Source: Mesostigma viride (taxonomy: Eukaryota; Streptophyta; Mesostigmatophyceae; Mesostigmatales; Mesostigmataceae). Taken from it: a DNA stretch of 64,000 bases. The notes under the pieces are model-generated. The model was not told the DNA's origin and made no database searches. It worked only from the letters and a program-made list of their open reading frames with translations. A program made the position numbers and the translations under genes. This document shows positions 1-14,660 of this stretch, piece by piece. The stretch spans positions 2,998,851 to 3,062,850 of the forward strand of contig RPFO01000065.1 in the NCBI GenBank assembly GCA_009746045.1, given 5' to 3'. Positions within the stretch are counted from its first letter, which is position 1. Each line of letters begins with the position of its first letter.

Positions 1-115
1 GGACTTGGGTCAAATTCGCCGATGCGACCTCTGGTGATCATGGCCGCAACTAGCCGACTGCAATCCTCGTGAAGAACGTCGCGGCTTGCGATTTCATTTC
101 ATAGGCACTATCATC

Positions 116-4007
<3,892 letters not shown>

Positions 4008-4194
4008 TGAAAGGCAGTGATGGCTCGGTTTTTTATGGATTTGACCAAGCAAATTTTTTTCGCATTACTATGAGCCTAACTCCTGAACCTCGTGCTAGTG
4101 TAAAGGTGTTACGCGACTCGATCATTCTGTCTGCGGCACTGCGAGCTCTCTTATGCGGATCAAACCTGCGTCATTTGCCTGCGCCGCGCCATCC

Positions 4195-5056
4195 CTGCTC
4201 AACAGCGGCGGCTTTGCGAGCTGCCCCGGTCCCAACAGCGGGGTTGGCGTCGTGCCCGCGCCTGGGCTCAGCCCCCCCCAACGGCCGCCTTACTGACTGA
4301 CCCGTGCGCAAGGTAATTGCTTGTTAGAAGAGACAGCCCCCTTGGGCCACGCGGCATGCCAACCTGACATCATTATGTTCATCGTGTGATGATGCGTGGC
4401 GTTAGGTATGGAGTAAGGCACTTGGCTTTCGGACTAAGGCACCCATGTGGACCAAACCTGCGTCGTTTGCGTGCCTTTGCCTGCAGCGCACTGTCCCCGC
4501 TCAGCAGCGAGCCTGGCACATCCGTGCCCGGCGCTGACAATCGCATCCCTGGCAGCCGCACCACCGGCAGCGGCTTTGCGAGCTGCCCCGGTCCCAACAG
4601 CGGGGCTGGCGTCGCGCCCGCGCCTGGGCTCAGCCCCCCCCAACGGCCGCCTTACCGACTGTCCCGTGCGCAAGGTAATTGCTTGTTAGAAGAGACAGCC
4701 CCCTTGGGCCACGCGGCATGCCAACCTGACATCATTATGTTCATCGTGTGATGATGCGTGGCGTTAGGTATGGAGTAAAGCACTTGGCTTTCGGACTAAG
4801 GCACCCATGTGGACCAAACCTGCGTCGTTTGCGTGCCTTTGCCTGCAGCGCACTGTCCCCGCTCAGCAGCGAGCCTGGCACATCCGTGCCCGGCGCTGAC
4901 AATCGCATCCCTGGCAGCCGCACCAGCGGCAGCGGCTTTGCGAGCTGCCCCGGTCCCAACAGCGGGGCTGGCGTCGCGCCCGCGCCGGGGCTCAGCCCCC
5001 CCCAACGGCCGCCTTACTGACTGCCCCGTGCGCAAGGTAATTGCTTGTTAGAAGAA
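4195..5056 (+). repeat. 362-bp tandem repeat, about 2.4 copies
   Basis: The string AAGGTAATTGCTTGTTAGAA recurs at about 4311, 4673 and 5035, a spacing of exactly 362 bp. The two later units differ at only a few positions; the first is internally deleted. Short ORFs inside it (for example 4386-4751 and 4748-5020) merely repeat each other and are not supported as genes. It lies just upstream of the transposase gene and could be a subterminal repeat of that element, but no link is visible. Confidence 0.9.
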
Positions 5057-5397
5057 TGCGCGCATCATGTGTTGATGCGCCTCTCGATTACATGACCCCA
5101 TGAAATTAGTTTGGTGTATAAATATACATATAATTTAATGTTGTATGCATCAAATAAGGGGTTAGTTAGCCTCTCACCGTCTCAAGTAACCCAGTGGGTG
5201 AACGGTTAATGGGTCGGCTACGGTTATTGGGTTGTTTTATAGGGTCCCGAGGTTAAGGTTGATAAACGTTGCTCGAACTCATTCCATGTTGTTTGCTGTC
5301 TCACTTAGTCTTGTTCACACACTACACTTGCTATTGTGTCTCATTGCACAGGGACGCTCCACGGGACATAGGAGGGGATTGCGATCTTGCCAAGAAT

Positions 5398-8300
5398 ATG
5401 CCGACGGGGCCTTGGGAATCCTGGGTCGCCGCTCGTGCCGCAATTCAATCATGGGCTGATCATGGTGAGCATGGAGCCTTCGCGTTATGCGCCCGCTACG
5501 TGGCTCAGAGCAGAACAGAGCGCCGGGAATTCTGGTGCGATGGTTGCGGTGTAGCTAATCATCAAGGCAAAAAACAGACAACATCCAAGAAGACGAATTG
5601 TGAGTGGCGAGTTGTGATTGCAAAGCGGAAGGATGGGATGTTTTATGTCACAAAATACCCATTGCCCGTGACAAGCCTAAAGCCAGGGCACCTTCCCACT
5701 GGCCACAATCATGAGCTAAGACGTCCCGGGACCATTGCTGCTCTCTTGGACCCCATGCTTCGAAAGCTGCCTGATGAGGTGAAGGCAAGGATATTGTTGT
5801 GCAGGAAGAGCGGGGTCGACCTGCCAACAATCCTGACAATGATCGATAAGGAATTTGGGGAAAACCGCACGTGGATTGATAGCGATGTCAGGAATTTCCT
5901 GCGGCGGTCTCCTGAAGATAACTTGTCGTCTGCGTCGAAGTTGGTCTCCTGGTGCTATGCCCAGCAAGATGCCGATCCTCGTTTCTACTGGAAGCATGCT
6001 GTTGATGGCAACAACCGGCTCAACCTTCTTTTCTACGCGACGGGGGACATGAGGGAGCGTTATGCCATGGCTTGTGATTCCCAGGCGGTTTCTGTTGACG
6101 CGACCCACGGCACGAATAATCATGGCATGAAGCTAATCTTCTTCACGGGTGTGTCTCCTTACGGGAAAAATGACATTTATGGAGTTGCCCTAACAGTGTC
6201 GGAGCACGAGCAGGCATTTGGCTGGATATGGGACCAGTTCGCTGAGTGCATGCATGGGCACTTGCCGAAGGTTGCCATCACCGACGAAGACCAGGCCATG
6301 GCATTGGCGATTACAAAGCGAGGAATCACTCATCATCTTTGTATATTCCACCTCTTCATCATGAATGTGACAAAGAACATGAGGCGTTGCTTCGGTGACG
6401 AAGCTGCGTGGGAGAAGTTTTACCTGGCATTGTGGCGGCTACGCAACCAAACCGATCTTCGCAGCCGTGAGCACTTTGACAGAGATTTTTTGCAGGTCCT
6501 TCTTCTCCTTCCCCAGAAGTATTGGGGCCCCAAATGCCGCACGTTGGCCCATTGGTCCAACCTGCCCTACCTCCAGGCTGGTCATGTCCCTCGTCATCCT
6601 CGCATGTTGAATGCGCACGTTGAAAAGGATGACATGTTGCGCCTCGGACGTTTGACAGCCAGCCTGCTTGCCGCCGTCTTGGGTATGTTTGAAAGCGATG
6701 TCGCTGGCCACTTTGGTTTCAAATGCGGACACGCTCGTGTGATAGAAGCATTGCGGCACCTGCGCCGCGAGTCTGCTAGCTGTACAGAAGATCTGATTAC
6801 TCGTGTGCGTTTGTGCTACGGCATCATGCACGAGTCAACTGCCAAGTCAGATTTTCTGGACAGCTTCCCGGATGCTACCATGACATCATGCCCCACGGCG
6901 GTCTCACAAGACGACAGTCGGTTTGCAGCGACGACGGATGGCTTGGTGCAGGGTTGGGTTTCATTGGCTGACAAGACATGCACGTACGATGATGGCGTCC
7001 TACTTGAAGTCAAGACCCACCCTACGTTCATGGAGGGGCCGACCTTGCGTGCTGGGGAGGAACGGTACGTATGTTTCAATCCAATTTACCACCGCAACAC
7101 TGTAAAGAGCCGGTATGGACACCCACAGCTCTGCACACATCTTGATTATCCAAGCAATTAGTGTACAAGTGTTTCGCCTCCGTGGCTTACCATTATGCAT
7201 CATCAGCACAACAAGTTTTAACAGTGATTGCAAACCACGGTTTTTTATGTGTCATGCAAGGTCTACCAAAAGGCGGTGTCACCATTGCATTTTTAGGCCC
7301 AAATGCATGTGTCACCCGAAATGCATCTAAACCTTAAACCTTCCTCAACCTTTTCATGAAACAATCAAAGGTTCATTACAATATCTGATTTTCTCGCCAA
7401 CTAGTTTTGCCTGTTGGCTTAGCCCCCCCAACATGGCCCGGGTAGCACGTGTTCGCCGCCCTCATCAGGGGGAATAGTATCACATTTGGTCAATAGGCCA
7501 TACCAAGTCATGCTTGTTGCCCCAACCAACTAGAGCATATTCTCAATGCCCATTCCCGCCATCCAAGCTATGCCTCCTGTTTACCGCCGCAACACCGGTT
7601 GCCAGCAGCCCATTACTCACTTCACCCGCCGCTTGCTACACAAGGCCTTGCCGCCTTGCCCAACATGCTGCCTGCTTCGCCTCGTTCGGCCGAATTTCGC
7701 AAGTAACCTTGCAGTTCCAAGTACCTCAGGTTTGCTTGACATTCCCCCTCCCTCACCCCCTCCCACCCCCCCTCCCTCCCTTTTAGAAGCTACATACACC
7801 GCTACGTTCAAGAAGTATAAGTATTTATCTATATATTATACAAAGTTGACAAGATATTTATCACACACTTAGTTTCAGTTGGCTAACTCGCTTTCTATGT
7901 CGTGTGCCCAAGGGGCTTTTTGTTGTGCATCGATGAATTACGCCAGACATAGGTGTAACTTTTCTGTACATGTTCTTGTTGTCGCTCTGTTGACTTGTTG
8001 TCGCTTCACAGGCAATGCACTATTGTGTGGAAGGACGCGCATCCCCTGGAGAAGATGCGACTGTACCATTTTGCCCAGCTTCAGTGGCAAATGAAGGTGA
8101 AGAATATGCGTTGTGGCCTTCTCCTCAGCTGGACGATGGAGAACGGCATGCGTGTGTTCGAGGTGCGTCGAAGCGATGAGTGGTTGTCGCTAGCGACTGA
8201 TATTGCGAACATCTTCTGGGACGAGTACGTAACCTACAAACAAAGCCCGGTGGAGAACTTTCAGAATCGTTTTCCTGGGTATACTTCCTTCATAGATCTT

Positions 8301-9614
8301 ACACAACAACTTTGCGAGGTGGTAAACAGCGTCTTTGTACCCAGCTGCAGAGCCAAGATTGCTGAGGATGCGCGATTTGTGGCTGCTGGTAGTGATGGCT
8401 ACAACCAGGTGTTTGACTTGTTGTATCCACCCGCCAAATGTGAGCGGTCTCACATGGACAAGCTGTATGACACCGCGCGTAAATGGGCCCGCCGCTTTAC
8501 TTGGGGTGACTCAACATTTGGGATGAGCTCTTCCCAAAGGTCCGAGGTCACGCACAACGCGATAAAAAACCGTGTGGACAAAACCACGCAGTTGGAGGAG
8601 CTCCCTGTTGTGCTGGCTGATTTGTGGCAACGGCGTGCGGAGTCACATGAGATCGAGCTTTACCGTCGATCTAAGCACCACCTGAACCGCATCAGTCCCA
8701 TAGCCCACCCGGTTTTGGTTGATGCTGAGACAAAGTTAGCCAAATATGCTTTTGACAAGCTGAAAATCCAGTTAGCAATGGCGTTTCATTACATAGTTGG
8801 TCCCGTGTATGATGGCAACCTGGTGGAGGTAAAGTTATCTCCAGAGAGCTCTGGGAGCCAGGCTCGCCGAGAACAACTGAAGGAGGATGAGCCTACGGTA
8901 GTGTCAAGGATTGTTACTCTTGGCAGCGACAAGCACCCCATTGCTTGCAGTTGTCAATATGTTGTCCACATGGGCCTCCCTTGCAGGCACGTGCTTGCTG
9001 TGGAGCTAATTGCTGTGTGGCTTCAAGCAAAGGCTCTGCCGTTGCAGTGTGTCCACCAGAAGTGGTTGTTGCCTTTAGATCAGGCAAATATGCGCAATGA
9101 GTCTTTCAAAGCGATGACAAGGCCGCAGCATCCTACACCCCACTTGGTTGTTGACCCAACCACCCCCTCCAACGTGGAGGTGACACCAAACTATGCCAAC
9201 TTGATAGCCCTTAGCCGCCGCCTTGTTCAATTGGCGGTCGAGTCCCGTAAGGAAGTGGAAATCATGCAGCATATAGAGCGTGGAATTGAGATGTGTGTTT
9301 CCGACAACCCCGGTCTTCCAGCCACAACCCCGGGCCCTGCACAACCGATGATAGCTCAGCACCCACTCCCAGTCAATGCGCAAGCAACATCTGCGCCAAC
9401 CCAACAGCCCTTGTTATGTGGCAACCCACCAATCGCAAAGCCGCGGGGAAGGCCTAAGGTCCACGGGGCTCAGTCTAGGAGGCACCGCAGTGCTTGCGAG
9501 CCGGATAGAGCAGCTAGTCGCAAAGGCAAGCAGCCTCGTAGTGCAACTGCACAGTGTGAAGAGGGGCCTATTTCCAAAAAGCCATTCTTCCGTGGCTCCC
9601 ACCCTACCTCCTAG
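5398..9614 (+). CDS. MULE-family transposase (Mutator-like, FAR1-type), two exons
   Basis: Exons 5398-7064 and 8012-9614 join in frame across a 947-bp GTACGT...ACAG intron (the split Arg codon CG|G is restored), giving 1089 aa. About residues 45-105 form a FAR1/WRKY-GCM1-like zinc domain (FWCDGCG, NCEWRV, GHNHEL). About residues 233-320 hold the MULE DDE core: VDATHGTN for the first Asp, ITDEDQAMALAI for the second, then HHLCIFH. Near residue 870 is a SWIM finger (ACSC...LPCRH, pattern CxCXnCxH). Near residue 1035 is an AT-hook (KPRGRPK) followed by basic clusters. Transposases of this type cut and paste DNA; FAR1/FHY3 proteins are domesticated relatives acting as transcription factors. The frame is unbroken. 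I could not find terminal inverted repeats, so active element and host gene both remain possible. The start is the first Met before the conserved region; an in-frame opening extends to 5269. Confidence 0.88.
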
Positions 9615-9970
9615 TTCATCCCCTTCAATTAGTCCATCCCAGCCTTGTCCATTGTACCACTCGGTCACGAGATAGCTGCCCTTGGGTGGTGCCATGTCCG
9701 GCGGATGAGTTAAAATGTTGTTATTGTATTAAAGCATGGATAAAATAATTGCATTTTCATTTTAGCAACATCAAAGAGACAACATAACATGTTCATAATT
9801 CAATTGTGATTGATTTGGGTTTGATAAACAGTGCTCTCAACGTTTTCCAATTCATCTACACCTTAGTCATGAATTTCAATACAAAATGCTGGTGGGATGG
9901 TGATGCATGGAGCATGAATTAATGGATTAAAATATTTACTCATATAATTTTAACACCTAAAAAGTGATTT
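9615..9970. other. AT-rich 3' flank of the transposase gene
   Basis: No coding signal is visible. The stretch contains AATAAA-like strings near 9730-9750 that could serve polyadenylation of the transposase gene. Confidence 0.5.
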
Positions 9971-9974
9971 CAGT

Positions 9975-10165
9975 CGTCACATGCAATGTTGGGCTACCAC
10001 CTCTTTTGTTTTGGAATTTTGGCACAGTATCGAGAAAGAGGTAATTCCAAAGTTTGCCAATGACTGCATGGTCTCGGAGCTAAACCAAGAGTTGTGTGTA
10101 CGACCCTCATTTGTCGTGGCATGATCCACGTAGGGTCTGAGTACAAGGCTAACCAGGACAGTCAT
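9975..10165 (+). mobile_element. Diverged LTR-like fragment related to the LTRs at 21.7 and 30.3 kb
   Basis: In order it matches several LTR landmarks: CTTTTGTTTTGGAATTTTGG versus CCTTTGTTTTGTGAATGTTTGG, CAGTATCGAGAAAG versus CAGTATTGAGAAAG, and CCTCATTTGTCGTGGCATGA then TCCACGTAGGGT versus the LTR core CCTCATTGGTCGTGGCCTGA then TCCACGTAGGGT. Spacing is similar. It looks like a remnant or solo LTR of an older related family. The ends are not clear. Confidence 0.6.
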
Positions 10166-10429
10166 AATGCGTACACTCTATGCTCCTAGTACTTGTTGAT
10201 ATTGACATATTCTCCAGATTTCTGGCCTGCGCCGGTAGTCGCTTTGATATTGCATTCATTATGCTCACGTGATGCATGTCACGATAATATTATACTGTCT
10301 AACGTATTAGTTGCATTGAATTGAAGCGTTACTCCGTTGGGAGATCACGTAACACATGTCCGGTAGTCTGTAATATTAAGGCAGATGGTGCGCAAGGATA
10401 GATGGCAAGTAGTGATGAAGGAGACCACC

Positions 10430-10920
10430 CCCAAGTCTGTGGGGGCTCCGCGTGTGACCAAGTATGGCATTCATAGCGATTCGGGCCGCGGTGCCCACAC
10501 CCCTGTAACTAGGACCTAGATAGCTTATACCATCCATTCCATCCCATGTTCCCCTCCCACTGAGGACTTATGCTCACGTGACGCAGTCACGTGTCTATTA
10601 ATTAATTAATTAATGTCCGGTAGGGGCACCTCGGGTAACCCGCTACGGTCGGCACAGTGCCACCGGCCGCGGGGCCCACAATCCTGCTACCCGTGCTTAG
10701 ATAGTTTCTTTCGCATGTCATCCATTCCCTTCATGAGGATACTGCTCACGCAGTCACGTGGTATTAATTAATTAATTAAATGTCCGTGAGAGGGGGTACA
10801 TGGTCTATAAGCGTGCTAAGCAACAACCTGCAAATGATGTAAACTTAATAATGCTCACGTGATGTTTGTTAATTATAATATTGATAATTGTCTCTTGTTC
10901 ACGTGGTGCAGTCACGTTCT
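10430..10920. repeat. Degenerate tandem duplication with CACGTG/TCACGTG motifs and (TTAA)n tracts
   Basis: Two units of roughly 180 bp (about 10440-10620 and 10640-10795) share, in order, GCCGCGG-GCCCACA, a TAGATAG stretch, CATCCATTCC, TGCTCACG...CAGTCACGTG, ATTAATTAATTAA and TGTCCG. Related CACGTGA boxes occur at about 10266, 10853 and 10900. No ORF of note spans the stretch. Confidence 0.7.
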
Positions 10921-11274
10921 TATCGCACGCAATTGATAGCACTGTTACGAGTTAACCCACCTCTATGTGAGAACCTGTACGTCTCCACCGTTGGCACTCG
11001 AATGGTACCTATCACCACTAAAGATGATTTAGAGGAATCGTTCGCGACAGCTAGATTGCAATGAAGCTTGATACATGTTCAGCTGCAATAAAACACATTT
11101 CCCAATTAACACAAGCAACAGCTATTGTGTGGGTCGACAACAACCAACTAACTATGAGCCCAACTCGAACGTATCGACGTTGGCTAGACTGCCATTATTG
11201 TTCTCACGACAGACCATACATTGAGGTGCTCACAGAACGCTGGCACCAAGGGCAGAGGACATACAGGTAAAAAC

Positions 11275-12091
11275 CATGACATGAGTAGGAACGGGCATGG
11301 CATGACTAGGAACGTGTACAGCATGACTAGGAACGGGTATGGCATGACTAGGAAGTAGGAACAGGTATGGCATGACTAGGAAAGAGCATGGCATGACTAG
11401 GAACGGGCATGGCATGACTAGGAACGGGTGTGGCATGACTAGGAACGTGTACAACATGACTAGGAACGGGTATGGCATGACTAGGAATGAGTATGTCATG
11501 ACTCGGAACGGGTATGGCATGACTCGGAACGACCATGGCATGACTAGGAACGGGTACAGCATGACTAGGAACGGGTATGGCATGACTAGGAATGAGTATG
11601 TCATGACTCGGAACGGGTATGGCATGACTCGGAACGACCATGGCATGACTAGGAACGGGTATGGCATGACTAGGAACGGGTGTGGCATGACTAGGAGCGT
11701 GTACAGCATGACTAGGAACGGGTATGGCATGACTAGGAACGGGTATGGCATGACTAGGAACGGGTATGGCATGACTAGGAACGGGCATGGCATGACTAGG
11801 AACGGGTGTGGCATGACTAGGAACGGGCATGGCATGACTAGGAACGGCCATGGCATGACTAGGAACGGGCATGGCATGACTAGGAACGGGTATGGCATGA
11901 CTAGGAACGGGTATGGCATGACTAGGAACGGGTATGGCATGACTAGGAACGGGCATGGCATGACTAGTAACGAGTATGGCATGACTAGGAACGGGCATGG
12001 CATGACTAGGAACGGGTATGGCATGACTCGGAACGACCATGGCATGACTAGGAACGGCCATGGCATGACTAGGAACGGGTATGGCATGACG
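11275..12091 (+). repeat. 21-bp minisatellite, about 38 copies (heptad-coding)
   Basis: The unit GGCATGACTAGGAACGGGTA(T) repeats with small changes. Because 21 is divisible by 3, open frames run through it on both strands: a 253-aa plus-strand ORF (11372-12133) of MTRNG(Y/H/C)G heptads, and minus-strand ORFs of MPYPFLV or SHAIPVP heptads. There is no non-repetitive conserved part, so these are most likely by-products of the repeat. Confidence 0.92.
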
Positions 12092-12344
12092 TGGCCCACG
12101 CGCATGTGCGCCCATAATGGCCCCCATGGATGATGCTTTCAGTATTTAGCCGCGCCCAGCCTACAATGGGACCTCCCATGGATGATGCATTAAGAATTTA
12201 GCCATGCGATGCCTATGCAGGGAGTTACTCTCTGCTGAGATGCCATGTGTACACCAGCTATAGCCTAGCCACATACCCTCCACCCCATATGTCATGCAGG
12301 CCTTCTAGGCCCTCTCCTCAAGCCCCCCCTGGGTGCCTGTGCTT
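12092..12344. other. Non-coding, short local duplication
   Basis: CCCATGGATGATGC followed by a TTTAGCC stretch occurs twice (about 12123 and 12176). The string TACTCTCTGCTGAGA at 12226 recurs in inverted form near 20527. No gene is supported. Confidence 0.6.
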
Positions 12345-12540
12345 GTTAAGGAGGCATGAACCATCATGGCGGTGCAGGTGCACCTTGTGCACCCAGAGCA
12401 GGTGACAGTTGTACATCCTCCACCTGCAGGTTGTAGCCCTGATTGTATTACAAACCCATAGATGCCCTTTTCTCAGGGCTATGTGTTACATATGCTCCCA
12501 ACGGAGCTATCATTTTAATTAATTAATTAATTAATGGCAT
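12345..12540 (+). repeat. Dispersed repeat copy (GTGCACCCAGAGC family) ending in (TTAA)n
   Basis: Landmarks in order: CATCATGG, GGTGCACCTTGTGCACCCAG, GTACATCC, GGGCTATGTGTTACATAT, CTCCCAACGGAG, then (AATT)n. A plus-strand relative lies at about 49945-50095. An inverted relative lies at about 20395-20470, where CTCTGGGTGCACAAAGTGCA is the reverse complement. Confidence 0.7.
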
Positions 12541-12647
12541 GACTAGGAACGGGAGTGACATGACTAGGAACGACCATGGCATGACTCGGAACGACCATGG
12601 CATGACTAGGAAGGAGCATGGCATGACTAGGAACGGGTATGGCGGCC
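12535..12647 (+). repeat. Second small block of the 21-bp minisatellite
   Basis: About five units of GGCATGACTAGGAACG... resume directly after the (TTAA)n tract, 450 bp downstream of the main array. The array therefore looks split by the dispersed repeat copy between them. Confidence 0.85.
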
Positions 12648-13369
12648 AAGCACGTGGGCGGGTTCGTGCTATTCGTACCGTTGATGCTGAAGAGTCACAG
12701 GTATCGTTGGAACGGAACGGTCCAGGGGTCGCAGGCGGTTCTTCCCGGGACTGATCTTCCAGCGCTGCAAGAAAATCACGAACATGTCCCTGGTTGGGTA
12801 AAGAAAGCAGGCAAACCCCGACCGGCCGACCGCGTCCCCACCGTGCATGTACCTTGGTAAGACGTACGTAAGGTTCTGTGGGCTGAACTGACCGCGCTTC
12901 AAGAATATGACGATTTGAAGCCACTATGAAGGTATATGCAAACCATGTCGGCGTCATCCGCTCGACCCCTCTTACTCAGATATAGTTGGATATGCAGCAT
13001 AAAAAGCAACGGGGAGAAATTGTCAATGACTATGATCCCCCAACTGTGGGTGTTAGGAAATAGAAAAAGCATGGCAGGCATAGCTTGCGTGCAACATTGG
13101 GGGTCGGAAATTCTAGTCGGGGGGGTCAGTGGACTCCAACGTGGACTCGAGACTCAGATTGATTGATTATTGAGGGTAAACTGCACGACTACAGGCTCTT
13201 TGCGCGCGCCACATGTTAAGTAATCATGCCATCAGCTGCCATTTTGAACGCATCATAAGGAAACCCGTCGGGTTAAAAACTAAGATCTAAACGGCCATCA
13301 CCACTCGCATCGACGACGAAATTCGGCTAAGTCCAAAGGCAGCCGATACGATTTACGTCGTTTGCAGTT
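12648..13369. other. No gene seen
   Basis: Short ORFs on both strands (12523-12957 minus, 12936-13166 plus) show no recognisable domain and no splice chain. I see nothing supportable in this stretch. Confidence 0.5.
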
Positions 13370-13512
13370 TTACGCGCCAGCCTTGCGCACGCTGCCGCGC
13401 CGCGCCCAGCCACGATGCACTCCCAGCCTTGCGCACTCCCAGCCTCGCGCACTCCCCAGCCTTGCGCACGCCAGCCTTGCGCACGCTGCGCCGCGCCCAG
13501 CCTTGTGCATCG
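13370..13512. repeat. Small imperfect tandem repeat (CCAGCCTTGCGCAC)
   Basis: The string CCAGCC(T)TGCGCAC recurs about six times with interruptions, including GCCGCGCCGCGCCCAGCC. It lies about 260 bp upstream of the RPB12 start codon. Confidence 0.7.
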
Positions 13513-13770
13513 TCTGAAGAAATCAGTGTCTGATGTTTACAAAAACTCAATTAACAACGTCGTATACCTAAAAGCGTTTAGCTAGGTACCAACGGCGTGC
13601 CCGGGCCAAGGTAGTGTTTCCAGCGATATATCATAGGCCCGGATATATTTCTTGGTTTGGTCGCGATTTGCCCTGGTACCTACACCGCGGATAGAGAAGC
13701 CGATTTGGTGCTTTCTTGCATCATCCCGTTATTATTTTGTTCCTGGGAGGTTTTAATTTCATTTTAAACC

Positions 13771-14660
13771 ATGGATGCTGGGGCAGGGGCACTGAAGCCT
13801 GTCACTTATCTCTGTGGAGGTAAGCGACATCATGGTCTTTTATACCTCCTGGAATGTGCCCACGAAGGCAATAACGGGCGTTACGCCTGTTTCATCTGTG
13901 TTTGCTTTGTTTCAATATGCACGGCATCTTCGTGCCAAAGTTTCTGCCGTGGGCCCAGCGTATCTTTCATGGACTCATGCTCGTGAGCTTGCCGCATGTA
14001 TGCTCGCAGACTGCGGCGCCGACAATGCCTTGAAGCCAGGAGACGTCATTCAGTGCCGAGAGTGCGGGTACCGCATCCTGTATAAGAAGCGGACCAAGCG
14101 CAGTAAGTGCATAAAGTATTTTGCGTGCATCATACTGCAACTGTCTGTGGAAATCTAACAAACCCCGCTCTATGTTTTTTTCCTCCCGAACCGAGGCCGT
14201 CAAGCTATCGCCTGGCGGAGCAACGCATGGTCGCGATGATCAAATATCGCCGACGTGGAGTAGCTGGGTTGGCTGAACATTATGTCGCCATGGTTGAAAC
14301 ACGAGATTGTCCTCTCGATCGTTTTGAGCTGCACGAAACAGTGCCTTTCTGGACCATGTGTGATAACGCCCCCCATGGGTGCCCAGCGGGCTACTAGAAT
14401 CAACACACCTTCTTTACCTTCATCGGGCCTAGCTTTGTGCTAGGGGCGAAGCAGTGAAACACGTGTGGGCCCAGGGTGTTGGTTGTTTGGGGACTTATGC
14501 TTGCGGATGTACTTATATTTGTTTATTGTTCGGCCAGCTTTTGTGCGAAATGCCTCTTGTGGCACTGTTCCTGCTTCCATTGATTGCCCTTTGACATTTG
14601 CCTCTGTCTGCACGCATGTCGGCCGCTGTGTGGACAGTTATCCAGTTTGAGGCGCGATGA
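13771..14660 (+). CDS. RPB12: RNA polymerases I, II and III subunit RPABC4 (RPB12), complete, three exons
   Basis: Exons 13771-13819, 14010-14102 and 14638-14660 give a 54-aa protein. RPB12 is a small zinc-ribbon subunit shared by the three nuclear RNA polymerases, where it helps hold the assembly platform together. The ribbon cysteines are C15, C18, C32 and C35 (YLCGDC and IQCREC), followed by [12 protein letters not shown] and the conserved C-terminus QFEAR. Length matches the family (about 50-60 aa). All introns are GT-AG: GAG|GTAAGC, CTCGCAG|AC, CA|GTAAGT, GGACAG|TT. Both junctions restore conserved codons (Asp17 and the first Ile after KRTKR). The last exon is only 23 bp including the stop, so an automatic gene caller would probably miss it. 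Identification is firm because the whole sequence fits the family. Confidence 0.97.

Noticed and set aside
11275-12091. CRISPR array
   Set aside because: A plain 21-bp minisatellite without spacers.
11230-12133. 253-291 codon heptad-repeat ORFs on both strands
   Set aside because: Produced by the 21-bp minisatellite; open frames on both strands and no non-repeat domain.
14107-14397. 96-codon ORF as the terminal exon of RPB12
   Set aside because: It does not give the conserved IIQFEAR ending, which is found at 14638-14660 with a proper acceptor.
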